In this document: one piece after another, positions 1 to 23,200 of the stretch
How positions within the stretch are numbered: position 1 is the stretch's first letter
Layout of the letters: each line of letters opens with the position of its first letter
Source: Otis tarda
Taxonomy: Eukaryota; Chordata; Aves; Otidiformes; Otididae
DNA: 64,000 bases
Assembly (NCBI GenBank): GCA_026413225.1
Contig: CM048552.1
Span: forward strand, 197,686,053-197,750,052
Reading direction: 5' to 3'
Notes under the pieces: model-generated
What the model saw: only the letters and a program-made list of their open reading frames with translations
Databases searched by the model: none
Told to the model about the DNA's origin: nothing
Translations under genes and position numbers: made by a program

Positions 1-9017
<9,017 letters not shown>

Positions 9018-9160
9018 GTCATGTCAAAACTGTTGGAAAGTGTTAGCACATCAGCAAAAATAATGTACATTCCTGTAAACAAGAAAAGAAAACTCTTTAA
9101 GATTGTTCTGTATATATTGTTTATAGTTTTCCTGAAATAAATTTGTTTTTCAGTGGGTGT
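9018..9160 (+). terminator. CENPJ: CENPJ 3' UTR with poly(A) signal
   Basis: A short 3' UTR follows the stop. The canonical signal AATAAA is at 9136-9141, followed by T/GT-rich sequence (TTTGTTTTTCAGTGGGTGTT) typical of a downstream element, so cleavage probably falls near 9155-9165. The exact site is inferred. Confidence 0.75.
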
Positions 9161-10950
9161 TACTACATGAAAGCTTTTTGTAATTTTTTTTTTCCCATTT
9201 CCACTTTTAAGAAGCAGTTTATTGATTCAGTATTGTTATGAGTGGTTTAAAGGTGGTTTGTTTGTTTGGTTTTTTTTTTTTTTTTTCCCAATCAGATGTC
9301 AGTGAAAATTCATCAAACAGCTCTAGATTACCTTATTTTAGACATCTAAGAGATGATTCCTTAATCCAAGATAAAAAGCTGTGCTGTTGGAACCCCTGCT
9401 GTGGTGAAATACAGCAGGTGGCCAGATTTAAAAGTCTGGGTATCGGTTTACTTTACTTACTGCTTGACTTAAGTGTAAACAAATGGCAGTATTCCTTTTC
9501 AGTTAGCCTTACGCTATTCTTCCCTCAATGTTATTTTTAATCCATCTCACAGTTAGGAGGCAACAGCATTAGCAGACACCTAAGTCTGTTCTGTTAACTA
9601 CTCCTCTATATTAATAAAGCTAGGAGAGGTGAAACTGGGGGATGAGTTAATTCTCCAAGCTACTTAGAAAGGTGGGAGGAAACACCAGAAATCAAAAAAG
9701 GTTATCTCATTTGATTTTTAAGCTGACTTGTCTTTTAAAATTCTGCAGTTACCACAAGGTAACTTGCAGGGGGGTTGGACTAGACAGCCTTTAAAGGTCC
9801 CTTCCAACCCTAACCATTCTATGAAATATGGGCACACAGTGGCCACAAGAGGTTCCATCTGAACATCAAGAAACACTTTTTTACTGTTACGGTGACTGAG
9901 TACTGGAGTTTTCATTGTGCATGTTTTTTCTTTGATAATCCAGACAAAATTATGGGGTGACTGAAAGGGACTGAGCTTTAAATGTAAAGGATATACTACA
10001 CTAGTACAATAGAGACATCCAAAGAAACCTTACATACTGTAGTAGAAAAGGAAAACAAGCTTTCAGATGTATGCTGAGCAAGTGCTCCTTTTTATTCCAA
10101 CACTTTCAAATGAACACTGCATCTGCAGGAGTAGGAAGGAGGTGCAAGGACACCCAAAACACATCCATCTCATAACTGAAAACAGAAAACACAGCAGCAA
10201 TGCAAACAAGTTCCAGAACAAAGACAGTAACGATCCCCCACCCCCAAACTGTTCACTCTCAATTCCAGACTCTGGTACTGGAGAAGTCTGTCACCAAATA
10301 TGCCTGAAACATGAACAGGGGTTACATCACAGTAATAACCAAACTAGCATCTTCCCCCCAAGTCTTCTAACAAGATAGTAAAACAAGTGTGACCAGCATC
10401 AGTTTTTTTTTTTATCTATTTCTTTACTACTGTATGTTCATTCTATCTACTCTTATGAAAAGGATATCACAGAACAGTACTTAAGGTTCTACGGTCAAGA
10501 GATTGAGATGTGAGTATCTAGTTTCACTATTTCAAGATTCAGAAATGTTGGGAACATTATCTAAACATTGATTAGAAGAATGCTTATTAAATGGGAGGGA
10601 AAATGGCTACTTAACGTAGAGTTTGCCAAGAAATCTGAAAATCCAAGTCTCCAGTTTTCTCTGTAGACAACATAAACTGTACAGCTTTTCATTTAAAATA
10701 TTTGGCTAGATGTATGGACCACATGTTCTCAGACAGATCCAAGATAACAACTGGCACAGGTCATTGAGACTACACGCTGAAAATGAAGAAAAACAATTAA
10801 TTTTGATTGTTGGGCAGAGTACACTGCCACGCATCAAGTTACCTTCTTCAGTTACCAGCAGCAAAAGCTCTATGTTATGTTGCCTTAGGGCTCTGTTTCA
10901 GTACCTGTTCATAAAGCTATACTGTGGGCTTCAGTAATGTGTATGTAAAT
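9161..10950. other. intergenic space between convergent gene ends
   Basis: Apart from the CR1 pieces at 9735-9910 I see no gene. Several AATAAA/TTTATT motifs occur. Long 3' UTR isoforms of either gene could reach into this interval, but nothing in the sequence proves it. Confidence 0.5.
9735..9910 (+). repeat. two CR1 LINE 3' fragments
   Basis: Bases 9765-9823 match the CR1 3' end (GGGGGGTTGGACTAGACAGCC, then the CCTTCCAACCC-type terminal stretch and ATTCTATG). Immediately after it, 9837-9910 (GGTTCCATCTGAACATCAAG) matches a segment that lies upstream of that end in a CR1. Both are in plus orientation, so two separate truncated insertions are more likely than one. Confidence 0.7.
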
Positions 10951-10954
10951 AAAT

Positions 10955-11137
10955 TCATTTTTTTTTTAACAGCATTTTATTTTATCAAAAGAGTTGAAGC
11001 GTGGACAAAAAGCATTTTTTTTTTTAAATAAATTCTAGTTGTTAACATTACTGACAATTTAGACTTTGCTTAACACTTCTGCAATCATACCTTTGGAATG
11101 GTATGAATTTGTAGTTCATATTCACTGTACTTACATG
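10955..11137 (-). terminator. RNF17: RNF17 3' UTR with poly(A) signal
   Basis: On the minus strand AATAAA (plus-strand TTTATT, 10976-10981) lies about 157 bases after the stop. A T-rich stretch follows in the direction of transcription at 10945-10970. Cleavage near 10955-10965 is inferred. Confidence 0.6.
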
Positions 11138-11236
11138 TCACTCATCCAAATCTGCAAGTCCCATTTCTATCAGTTTCATATGCACTAGATTTTTGTCATC
11201 TTCATACAAAGAAATGGTGACCTCTGGTGAAAGAGC
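11138..11236 (-). CDS. RNF17: RNF17 terminal exon
   Basis: The minus-strand acceptor is TTTTCAG. Thirty-three codons ([14 protein letters not shown] to GLADLDE, then TGA) end the last Tudor/SN-like fold. It enters in phase 0. Confidence 0.93.
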   Translation of the reverse strand, partial: ALSPEVTISLYEDDKNLVHMKLIEMGLADLDE

Positions 11237-14200
11237 CTGAAAACCAGATGTTGACAGTTTTGACACTAACAGATTTAAATCTCAAGCTAACCAATAGTAA
11301 AAGTTATTTCACTGACTATACTCACTGCCTACACAGAACTGTGAAGTATTTCTGTTTTTAAGTAAAGGAAAGAAAGGTTTTAAAGTAACAGGAATGCTCA
11401 GAAACTTTTTCCTTGCCGGATTAAGAAGAACGCCACATGATTTTGTCTCTTCATCAGCATTCCTTCATGGTAAATGGTTCACAATTTGAAATTATGACAG
11501 TTCACAGTGAAACAAATACTGAGGAATTCTACTAAGAGCACTAATAAGACTTTTTAGCTGAGCAAGAACTAGGAGAATGAAAGAAAGAGTTTCTCACAAG
11601 CATGGAAGCAGAGAGCTGTTTTCCTTCAACACATGCCATCATAGCCCACAATGCTTCCTCACTCCATTCTGGGGAATAAGGAATTCTTTTCAGGTTTTTG
11701 TCATGTAAAGCAGGTTTAAATCCAGCCAACAGAGCTCGTACTGCCTGAACAGGATACTTCAGCAGACGATAAGGTATGTGACGCAATCTAAAACAAAAAT
11801 GAAAAATGGTTGCCTGCAACAATCCTTCTATCAAGCTAAACTCTCTGTATGGACGTAAGAGTAGCTTAACGGTTCATGCAGATAATTTACAGTGTGGAAA
11901 CTAGGATCAGAGTCCTTGCTTTACAAGAACATGCCAGTGTCAGACGAAACAATTCATCAGATAGGGCTAGGCTGTCTGAAGGACTTCAGCACAGTAACTA
12001 TCAAGAAGCAGGCCACTATCACACAGACCCCTCAGCCGTCGGGCACACTGATTCCCCATTACAGTGCCTGGGGAAGAGACTCAAGTGCCCAATACAGACT
12101 TGAGCACAGGAACGCAAGTGCAAGTCACCACAATGCAGGCTCCAAAACTGGTACGTCTGGAAAATGACATACTTTTGTGGTCCACAGTGCTTTCGCACCT
12201 GGATATGCTCTTGACACCCTACTGGAAAAAGGTACCGTGGTTTTATATTAGCATCTCCCCATTCTTCTGTCTTTCTATCCTAGAACCAAGGGAATGGGGA
12301 ATCAGAGCAGGAAGTCCAACCCCGAAATAGAACACACACTCTCTCCCCATGACCCTAACAGTCTGTGAGGCCGGAAAACTGTTCAAATCCCCATCTTGCC
12401 TCATCTTCAGCAAGGACCTGTAAATTCCCCAATGATCTCAAAAACAAGTCAATGTCATTCAGCAATACATACATAAAAAGTGAAAGTGCTTCAAGAGAGA
12501 AAATTCAGATGAGCTTAGGGGACCCTAAAAGCCCGGGGTGTTTGACACGCTGAACTGATATCTGTGTGTCAGCATAGGAGCAATTCCTAGAGTGGCTCAG
12601 CACCAGGCAGAACAGGGATTTGAACTTCCATTTTCCACACAAGCAGAGCGGAGCATGTCCTACTCAGATACTCCCTTATCTTATTCCCCAGCTGCCTTCT
12701 GTGCAGATTGCAGCTGCATAGGATCAGAGGATTTGTTTGTACACCTGGAGGGCTCAGTCCCTATTTTGTGTAAACTTCCTGGATGCAAAAGCAGATTATA
12801 AGTCTGAGCCTACTTCACAGGTTAAGTAACCTGAAGATGATAGAGAAATCTGATATTATAATAATAGGCTTCTCAGAACAACTTCAGCAAGAGAAGGAGG
12901 TGCATAACCCCCATACTCTGCAGACAAGGATTATTTAACCAACCAACCAACTTTCTCTCCAACTGAAATCTAATGCAAGATTATTATATATAGTTCTATA
13001 AAAATAAATAATAATAAATGTAAAAAGACGTACACTTATTTATGAGTACATATTTTATCATATAAGTGTTTACAAACATACAGACACAGACATTTTGCAT
13101 GCATTTTTTTCTTATGTATTTACCTGCTTGTTGGGACAACTGAAAAATTACCGTAGTCAACAAACTGAACCAGGACCTTAACAGGGTCATATTCTTCAAT
13201 GGAGAGGAGCTTTGCTCTATACCATAAACCATCCTGGTATTCCACAAGGCAAGGCATTTCTGTAAAAAGAAAAAAAAATAAACTACAAAACACCCCAAAA
13301 TATACTTACAGGGCAGTACAAACTCACTGAACTTGAAAATCCATTTGACTTTGTGACCGAGATTAAGTTTTTTCTCCCTTCTCTAATTCATGCTATTTTG
13401 TTTTATGCATCCTCCAATTCTGTCTGAACTCAAATTCACAATCATTAGTATGCAATTTAAGTTATGTTTCTCTACCTCATATGGCAATGATGAGAATTAA
13501 CAGAAAATTGCTTGGTAAAGATTGTGATCCAAAGTGTTTAACATTTAAACTTTTCAACTTTGACTCATTTGCACATTTCAGATCAATTGTAAGAGAACAG
13601 GCTATAGTTGGAGGACACATGGCAGATGCCACTTAGGCACTTTAGAATCTCAACTAGAATTTTACTAGTTGATAGAACCAAGTACTAACAATAACTGGTT
13701 TCTTCACAAAGTTCTAGACCCACATACTTTATGTTATTTTAGGCTCAACAGCTGTGGACAAGAGAATTATAGCCCATCTTTTGCCTGAATGGAGAAACTG
13801 AGAATTAAAGTGAAATGATGCTATTTAGGGTTCACAGAATTTCTATCTCTTGGTAACATGATTTTCTGTACATAACCTGTGCCATCTGAAAATTTAATAG
13901 CAAGATTTTCACAGTCACAGCTTCAGTGACAGTTACCATAAGAGAACAGTTTTATTTTTGCCATATGCAATCTAACTCAGTTCATCAACTTTAACAGGCA
14001 TTTGAAGTCAGAGTTCTTTCCATCATTTTCCAGCAGAGCAGAATGACACAGAAGTCTTAATTTCATGAAAAGTAAAACCACATGATTATAGAAGCCAAGT
14101 CCACCACTAAACCATGTCCCTAAGTGCAACATCTACACATCTTTTAAATAGTTCCAGGGATGGTGACTCAACCGTTTAACTGGGCAGCCTGTTCCAGTGC

Positions 14201-17200
14201 TTGACAACCCTTCAAGTTGTGAAGTGAAGAAATTTTTCCTAATATCCAAACTAAACCTCCCCTGGTGCAACTTGAGGCCATTTCCTCTCATCCTATCACT
14301 TCTTACTCGGGAGAAGTGACCCAACACCCAGCTCACTACAACCTCCTTTCAGGTGGTGGTAGAGAGCGATAAGGTCCCCCCTCAGCCTCCTTTTATTACA
14401 CTCCTGATTATAGCGTACCATATGATTATAGTGTAGTATTACTCCTTATATTCAGAAGTTTTATTTAAAGATGCACAGAAATATAATTATTCCTGTTCTT
14501 CAGAAATAATTTCAGGCTTTTTGTACATTCACATGAAACAACAGGGAAAATAAACACACTAATATACCTGTTTGGAAGTGTGTTAGAAGAGGAAAAGACT
14601 CCACACTTGTATTGCACCATTTCAAGGCTTCATCAAGGCTCTCCAACTCTGAGTCACAGCTGGCATCACCCTCTGCGGTAGATGGCTTCGTAAGGTTCTT
14701 AGAAGGATCAAGGCAAATATATACCTACCCAACAAAAATGCTCTTGTATTACAATTTTTGCAGATGACTTAGAACCTTCAAATTCCATCAGGATCAAGGA
14801 TTATTAGATTACTTGTTCCCATCTTTGAAAGGTTCAGCACATCCTTGCTCCTCAATTTATGAATGATTTCATATTTACAGAATTTTTTTTTCCAAAAGCA
14901 GAAGAGAGTAATGATTTATTAACACCACACTTCAATGTTGAAAAGTAAGAACGAAAGGAACACACATACTAGAGAATATACTCATGCAAGATTTCACAGC
15001 TGTGTCTTACTAGGATTTCTCCGTCCTGCTACTTCGTAAATAATCTCATTTTGTAATATCTAACCAAAGAATAATTTCAAAGTTAATGAAAGAAGAAGTT
15101 TTGAAATGGTGTTTTGTTTGCTATGCAAAGACATTCCATTCACCTAATTTATAACTAGATCATCAATATAACGCTGAAGGCCAAGGAAATGAAAGTTTAA
15201 GCACCACGTAGAGGCAAATTAAAATCTATGTAACAGCTTGTAATTGCAACGCCCTTTTTTAAAAAAAAAAACAACAAACCAGAACCATTTCAGAACATTA
15301 CGGTGTTTTACTGAAAGTCCAAACAAATTAATGAGTATGTTTTTTTTCTTTTCTACACTCAGCATTGTAATTCACTAGCCAGGAAGAAAATTAATTTTAA
15401 TTTTCTAATTTGTACACAATATAACCAAGGCACAACTCCATCATGCAACTGCTACTTAAACATATAAGAGTCCACAGCAGGATCTAGTCTTTACAATTAT
15501 ACACCGTGTTCAAAAGCAAGAGTTCAAATCATTTGCACAAACTGAACAAAAAAATATTGATTACATTTCTCCTGTAAGAGAGGAAGCAGAATACACAATT
15601 TATGAAAAGCTCTTTTTCTGAGATAGCCAAACAACTCCATCTTAGATTTAGGCAAAACAGTGGTATATGTAGTATATGTACATGATACTTTTTTTTTTTT
15701 TTTTAAGATGTGTATACTCAAGTGAATCAGTGGGGTGAATTTACATTAGAACATGATGCCAAATTTAAAGCAACCGCTTCAGTACTATGAAACCTGTTAT
15801 TTGGTTTACAGATTTACCAAGAAAAACAAATACAAGCACTTCAGTATAAACGAATCCACTCAGTAGATGTTAGGTTTTGTAACTTCTCACTGCTTCCTGT
15901 TTCCTATTTCATCATTCAACATTCAAAGTCCACACAGGAATCTTTTATTTGACCAATGAACACTGCATTCACCCTTCTGCCTGGGAGACTACTAGAGGGA
16001 AGCTGTGTGGGTTTACACAAAAATCAGTGATCAATCATTGACCAAAGGCAATAAAATATAACTGTAACAGCCAGAAAATATTCACATTACTGTACAATGT
16101 TCCACTAATTTAATTTTTAGAGAATACAGAAGAGAGAAATCATTATTATTCTGTCAAATTAAAATCCAATGACCTATTTTCTTATTATACAAGGTGAGTA
16201 AGCACCAGACCCCAGTACTATAATTCTTAAAAGTAATTTTTTTTAGGGAAATGGTAGGTATTTGTCTCCCCCACCCAAGAGGCTATTTAAACTAAGAGTT
16301 TTTTCTGATAGTTGCACTGCACAACCATCTATATTAATAACTCAACAGCATTTTGCAACCTTACTAATACTTTTTTTCTATTATCTAAAATTGTTATCCA
16401 TTATTTCCTTTTCACCAGCACAACAGGACCGCAACATTTCCTGTCTGCAACATATATGAGATGTTTACAAAACGTACCTCGTTAGGGGACACCAAATGGG
16501 TAACTCTGACAGGAAAGGTATCTCCTGGAACAGGCAGTGGTGGCAATGTGTATGAAGGCAAAACAGGAACGTCTCCCTCAAGTAGCTCCTAGACCAAGAG
16601 AGACTTTAGTCAAGCATTATATTTAGTAACAAAATGCAAACTAGCTTTTGTATCATTTCTGGTTCAAAGGAGTTACCTAATAATGTCAACAGTGTGTTTG
16701 TCATGAAAAAAGTATTAATCAGTACTTCATTTAAATACTTTTAGGCTTTAAAAAAAGCTTTAGCTAAAAAATATGGAACTAGTTAATTAACACTTAAAAA
16801 AAATATATCTTTGAAATGCTCCTAACATACTGACTTGCTAACTTGGTGCCAGAACACCATTAATTAATAAAGTCATTAACTAAGGAATTCTCTTTAAAAA
16901 GAGAAAATATGTGAAAACAAATGCTAAAATAATAGCAATTAATTAGCACAGACTGTCCTGAATACCATGCTCAATGTTACTGCCGTTTGCCAGAGCAAGA
17001 TATCCCTTAAGGGAAAGGCAAAAACTCCTCAGTCATCAGAATTATCACAGATTTTGCAAAGTACAGACACCTATTGTCTCACTAGCATAGCATGCTCCAA
17101 TGTAGAATCAAAGAATCATAGAATGGTTAGAGTTGGAAGTGACCTTCAAAGGTCATCTAATCCAACCCCCATGCAAGGACCAGGGACATCTCTGACTGGA

Positions 17201-20200
17201 TCAGGTTGCTCAGAGCCCCGTCCAACCTGGCCTTGAATGTTTCCAGGGATGGGGCATCCACCATCTCTCTGGGCAACCTGTTCCAGTGTTCCACCACCCT
17301 CAGTGTAAAAAATTTCTTCCTTATGTCCAGTTTGAATCTGCCTCCCTCTATTTTAAAACCATTACCCCTTGTCCTATCACAATAGGCCCTGCTAAAAACT
17401 TTCTCCCCATCTTTCTTATAAGCTCCCTTTATGTACTGGAAGACCACTATAACATCTCCCTGGAGCCTTCCCCTCTCCAGGCTGAACAGCTCCAACTCTC
17501 TCAGCCTGTCCTCACAGGAGAGGTGCTCCAGCCCCTCTGATCATCTTCGTGGCCCTCCCCTGCACTTGCTCCAACACGTCCATGTTCTTCTTATGTTGGG
17601 GCTCCAGAGCTGGATGCAGTACCCCGGGTGGGGTCTCACGAGAGTGGAGCAGAGGGTCAGAATCACCTTCCTCAACCTGCTGGCCATGCTTCTTTTGATG
17701 CAGCCCAGGATGCAGTTGGCTTTCTGGGCTGGATGTGCAAATTGCTGGCTCATGTTCAGCTTCTCATCCACCAGCACTCCCAAGTCCTTCTCCTCAGGGT
17801 TGCTCTCGATCCATTCTCCACCCAGCCTGTATTTGTGCCTAGGATTGCCCTGACTCATGTGCAGGACCTTGCAATTGGCCTGGTTGATCTTCATGAGGTT
17901 TGTGTGGGCCCACCTCTCCAGCCTGACAAAGACCCTCTGGATGGCATCCCTTCCCTCCAGCATGTCGACCGCACCACACAGCTTGGTGTTGTCGGCAAAC
18001 TTGCTGAGGGTGCACTCTATCCCACTGTCCCCCTCACTGACAAAGATGTTAAACAGGGCTGAGCCCAACACAGACCCCTGACAGACATCACTCATCTCCG
18101 ATCTCCACTTAGACATCAAGCCGTTGATGACAACCCTTTGAGTGCGACCATCCAGTCAGCTCTTTATTCACCGACTGGTCCATCTGTCTTTCCACTTTAG
18201 GGAGAAGGATGTCGGGTGGAACACTGTCAAATGCTTTGCACAAGTCCAGGCAGACGATGTCAGTTGCTCATCCCTTGTCCACCGATGCTGTAAACCCGTC
18301 ATAGAAAGCCACCAAATTTGTCAGGCACAATTTGCCCTTAGTGAAGAGCAAATGCTGGCTGCCACCAGTCGCCTCCTTATTTCCCACGTGCCTTAGCATA
18401 GTTTCCAGGAGGTTCTCCTCTACGATCTTGCCTGGCACAGACGTGACGCTGACCAGCCTGTAGTTCCTCGGGTCTTCCTTGTTTCCCTTTTTAAAAATGG
18501 GGGTTATGTTTCCCCTTTTCCTGTCACTGGGAACCTACCACACTGCCAGAACTTCTCAAATACAATGGCCAGTGGCTTGGCAACTTCATCCACCCACGGA
18601 GTTCCCTCAGGACCCACGGATACATCTCATCAGGTCTCATGGACTTGTGCACCTTCAGGTTCCTTAGATGGTCTCGAACCTGCTCTTCTCCTAAGTGGGC
18701 AGTTCTTCATTCTCCCAGTCCCTGCTTTCGCCTTCTGTGGCTTCAGTGACATGGCTAGACCCCTTACTGGTGAAGACTGAGGCAAAAAAGTCATTAAAGT
18801 ACATCAGCCTTCTTCATGTCCCGGGTAACCAGGTCTCCCATTTTCTTTCAGGAAGAGCCTACATTCTCCCTTGTCTTCCTTTTATTCCCGAGGTACCTAT
18901 ATTGAAGCTTTTCTTGTTGAACTTTATGTCCCTGGCCAGATTTAATTCTATCAGGGCTTTAGACTGCCTTACCTGAACCCTGGCTGCTCAGATAACCACT
19001 CTGTAATCCTCCCAGGCTACCTTGTCCTTGCTTCCACCCTCTGTAGGCCTCCTTCTTGATTTTCAATTGGTACAGTTCATCCATGTAGGCCTCCTGGCTT
19101 TTTTGCCTGACTTCCTCTTTGTTGGGATGCATTGCTCCTGAGCTTGGAGGAGGTGATCCTTGGATATCAAGCAACTTTCCTGGCCTCCTCTTCCCTCTAG
19201 AGCTTTATGCCACCACACTGTACCCCACACATCAGATCCCTGAAGGGACCAAAGTCTGCTCTCCTCAAGTCCAGAGTAGAGAACTTGCTGCACGTTCTCC
19301 TTGATGCCCTAAGGATCTTGAACTCCATCACATCTCATAATCACTGCAGCCGAGGCTGCCCTTGAGCTCCACGTTACTCACCAGCCCCTCCCTCTTGGTG
19401 AGAACAAGGTCCAGCATAACACCTCTCCTCGTTGGCTCTCCTGTCACTTGCAGGAGGAAGTTGTCATCCACACATTCCAGCAACCTTCTGGATTGCTTGT
19501 GCCCTGCTGTGTTGTCCTTCCAACAGATACCGGGGTGGTTGAAGTCCCTCATGAGGACCAGGGCTTGTGACCATAAAGCTGCTCCTATCTGTCTGTAGAG
19601 AGCATCCTCTCCTCGGTCCTCCTGGTCAGGTGGCCTGTAACACACCCTCACAGTAATGTCACCTGTCCCTGTCCTCTCTTTAATCCTGGCCCATAAGCTC
19701 TGTCAGCTCCTCATCCATGCCCAGGCAGAGCTCCATGCAATCCCGCTGGTTGCTGACATAACGACACCCTCTCCTTATCCCCCCTGCCTATCCTTCCCTG
19801 CCTATATCCTTCCATTCCAAAGCTTCAGTCATAGGAGCCATCCCACCATGTCTCAGTGATGCCAACAATATTGTAGCCCTGCAAGCATGCGCACATCTCT
19901 AACCTTTCCTGTTTGTTCCCCACGCAATGAGTGTTTGCACAGAGCAGTTAAGCTGACTTGCTGGCTGGAACAATAGGAATTCCTTTGAGCTGCATTCTAA
20001 GTGTTTTTGTACTTACCTGTGATCTTTCCCCAGGTTCTGGGTACCTGGAATGGATCTGCTTAATGCTGTATTCCTCGCAGAAAGCATTCCAGGCTTTCTG
20101 AATGCTTCTTGCTTACAACCTTCTTACATGGCTTTATTTTTGTTTTCCTAATTTATTTTAAGGGTACAATCTCATTTCAACATCCAGATTTAGTCTGCTG

Positions 20201-23200
20201 GAAGTTGTGTGTCATGTGGTGACTTTATGAAAATGCAAAAAGGGACTGATTTACAATCAGGTTTTCCATGGTTACTCAGTTCTAATACACATTAAGAGAT
20301 TTTTTAACTGCATCACAAGTCCACTGGTAAAGAGGACAAGACTTACATGAGTAGTGACAGCAGCATAGTCTATTGTAAAATTATTTTCTGAAGTAGAGAA
20401 AGAAAAATACATTGGCAGACTTAAACAGAATTAAAGAGAAAAATGAAACAACAAAGCCGTAGCAATTTGAAGAAATCTTATCCTCAGATTTCAAGGAAAA
20501 AAAATACAGAGAAATTATTTATCTCTTTTTTTTTTTTTGTGTTAAGACAACAAAGTTTGGTGGAAATGTCAATCCACCTCTAAAGAACATCAGATGAATA
20601 TCCCAGACACTTGGAATGAAGAACCTAGGTAACTCCCTTAGAAATCACACCATTTATGTTGAAATACTTGAATAAATTTACTTTTGAATATCTGCATCCT
20701 TGGATATATTTCTAGGATTAACTAATCCCTTCACATGATAAAAATACTACCCTACTCCTACCCTTTTGTTTCAGAGGAACACAAAAACTAATTGGACTTT
20801 AAACAGAAACGCAAAAATCTCTTTTCAGTAAGGAGTCCAAGAACAAACTCTTGGCAATCTGCAATTCCATAGACTCTTAACAACACATCATATCTACACT
20901 TCTTATACTACAGAGCTGTGTACTTAGTCTTACTGCTGTTTACATCACAAAACTGGACAGAAATATAAAAAGAAGTAACAAATCATCTAAGGTCACAACA
21001 AGCAACTGACTAGTCTTTTTAATGTCAAAATAACAACAGAAAAAGCCACACACACACACACACAAACACACAAAATCTCACCAACTCTGATATGTCCTGA
21101 CAATCTTCAGCAACACAGTACTTCTGGTACGCCATGAAGGAAGAAAGCGACATTCCACCAAAATACAGGCTGATGGACAATTTGCCCCATGGGTTATCTG
21201 GTAATTCCTACTTCCACAAGACAAAATAAGATTATAACAGTAATAGCGTGACTGAAGTTTCAGAAATAGTGACCAGGAAATTCAAACTGTCATTCCTATA
21301 TGCACCATAGTAATTCATCAAAGATACAAAACCAGTAAGAATGGCTATTAACATCAGTTACGACACAAATGGGAACGTATCTCTGGAATGGCAGCACCGA
21401 CTACGCAGTCTAACACCAAAACATTGGCAACCATGTTTGCTCATTCAACAAGAAACTCTTCTATTTCACAATTTATCATTAGAAATTAAACTATCTGAAA
21501 TTGCAGGTTTTCAGACGATACAGATTACGTGTTTCTTTATAATGTTTATATATTAATTTAAGTATGTCAATACTTAATTATGCCAATTTTTAATAAATTA
21601 TAATTGCATTTATAAAAAAATTATGCTGTTGGTAGGTAGGTTGCTGGTAAAAATGATTATTATCTTTATGCAACTTAAAAAAAAAAAAAAAAAAAAAAAA
21701 GAGAACGAAAAGTAAGCTTCATTCCATGCTATGAATAAATTAAGCTACCTGAACATGTATTTCAACCTCTTCATCTGTAAGTAGCTCTTGAAGGCAATCT
21801 ACTGCTTCCTGCTGCCAAAAATTTCCACTCTATTTGCGGAAAAGCAAAAAACTCCCACACATTAAGACGCTGACAATACTCTTACTGTTCTTAATATGGT
21901 AAGATGAAAATACATGCCTAGCATTGAAAGACTTATTTGAAAACACTCATCATTAGTCTGATTTGTCTACAACAGTTTAAACATTACCTGCTATTTGATA
22001 AACTAAAACTTACTGTGCAACAAAACTGATCAGCAATTTTCAGATCTTGAAGTGGCTTAGAAAGAGATACCGCTTGTCAAACCTAACTTCTACTATACAC
22101 ATAATAACGTATGTGTGCATAATTACCAAAAGCTTAACCCAAAGATACAGAATCACACTCGAGGGTAACTTAACAGACAACAGAAAACACAGGTTATTTT
22201 AAATACTTCTTTTGTTCCCTGCAATATCTGTTTGTCTCTCAATCCACAGACTTATAAACCTGTCTGTCTGAATCTATGAGCTGAACTGCTTCCAGCAATA
22301 TTTTCTTTAAAAATAAGTTTAAAACTAAGCTAGTCATTTCAGTATTTCACATTTACTAAATGCATCATTCAAATTTGAATAAGATGTGATGATATATGAG
22401 ATGTTATTTACGTATCAATTACTTACTAACAAAACCCCTAAATCAATTCACTTGTATTAGTTTAGTGTAACAGACTGTTTCCTACACATCTAAGTTCAGA
22501 ATGACAGAAATACTTCTGCAGGACTTGAAGATTTACAATTTTCTGGCCGTTTTACATTAAGAAATCCAGGCCTTGCTTCTTGTTGCTGCTATTGCAAAAC
22601 AAACTACCACTTCAGAGTATCATCCTGTCAACTACTGCAGTGTCTTGTCTCACAAAGATTTAATTACAATGCCAGCTACTTTTAAAGCACAGTTACTTCA
22701 TAAAGCAATCTGGCATTTCCTGATAAAAGGCTGCCTTGCTGAAACAATCCTCATCAGCTACTCTCCGAATACTCACGGGTAAGAAAACATACCAGCAATC
22801 CAGGAACTAGTCATAACCCTTGCATGACTGAGTAGTGTATTGATTTGATTAACTTCCTACTAAAATGTCTTCAAGTTTACCATTACTTACCGGTACTGTC
22901 TTGTAGAGCTGACATGGTATGCAAAATGGAGGAATATGAGTATACAATGTAGTTGGATAGAGATGACACTGAGGAATCCTCTCTATGCAACCATGGTCTA
23001 TGTACTGCACCTATATGAGAAGAAAAGCTTTCTTGAAATAATTTTTTTAATTCAAGCTTAGTAAGAGAAAGAGCGTTCATTTACAGCATTCAGTTTTCTG
23101 GAAGAAAAAATAACAGTTTGGTGATACGTAGGTGATGTGACAAAGTGGAAAGGATTAAAAAACTGATACAGCAGGTTAGAAGTTCAGTTTCGCAATGTGT

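Larger units (their letters stand above)
16589..21081 (-). other. RNF17 intron with long CR1
   Basis: This 4.5 kb intron contains the 2.9 kb CR1 at 17105-19960. Outside it I see a CA-repeat tract (21048-21071), a T10 run near 20527 and otherwise unremarkable AT-rich sequence. Confidence 0.7.

Noticed and set aside
9238-9540. ORF of 100 residues downstream of CENPJ
   Set aside because: It starts in a poly-T tract and lies after the CENPJ poly(A) signal. There is no splice or family evidence.
17431-18062. Plus-strand ORFs of 140 and 144 residues
   Set aside because: They are antisense shadows of the CR1 reverse-transcriptase region.
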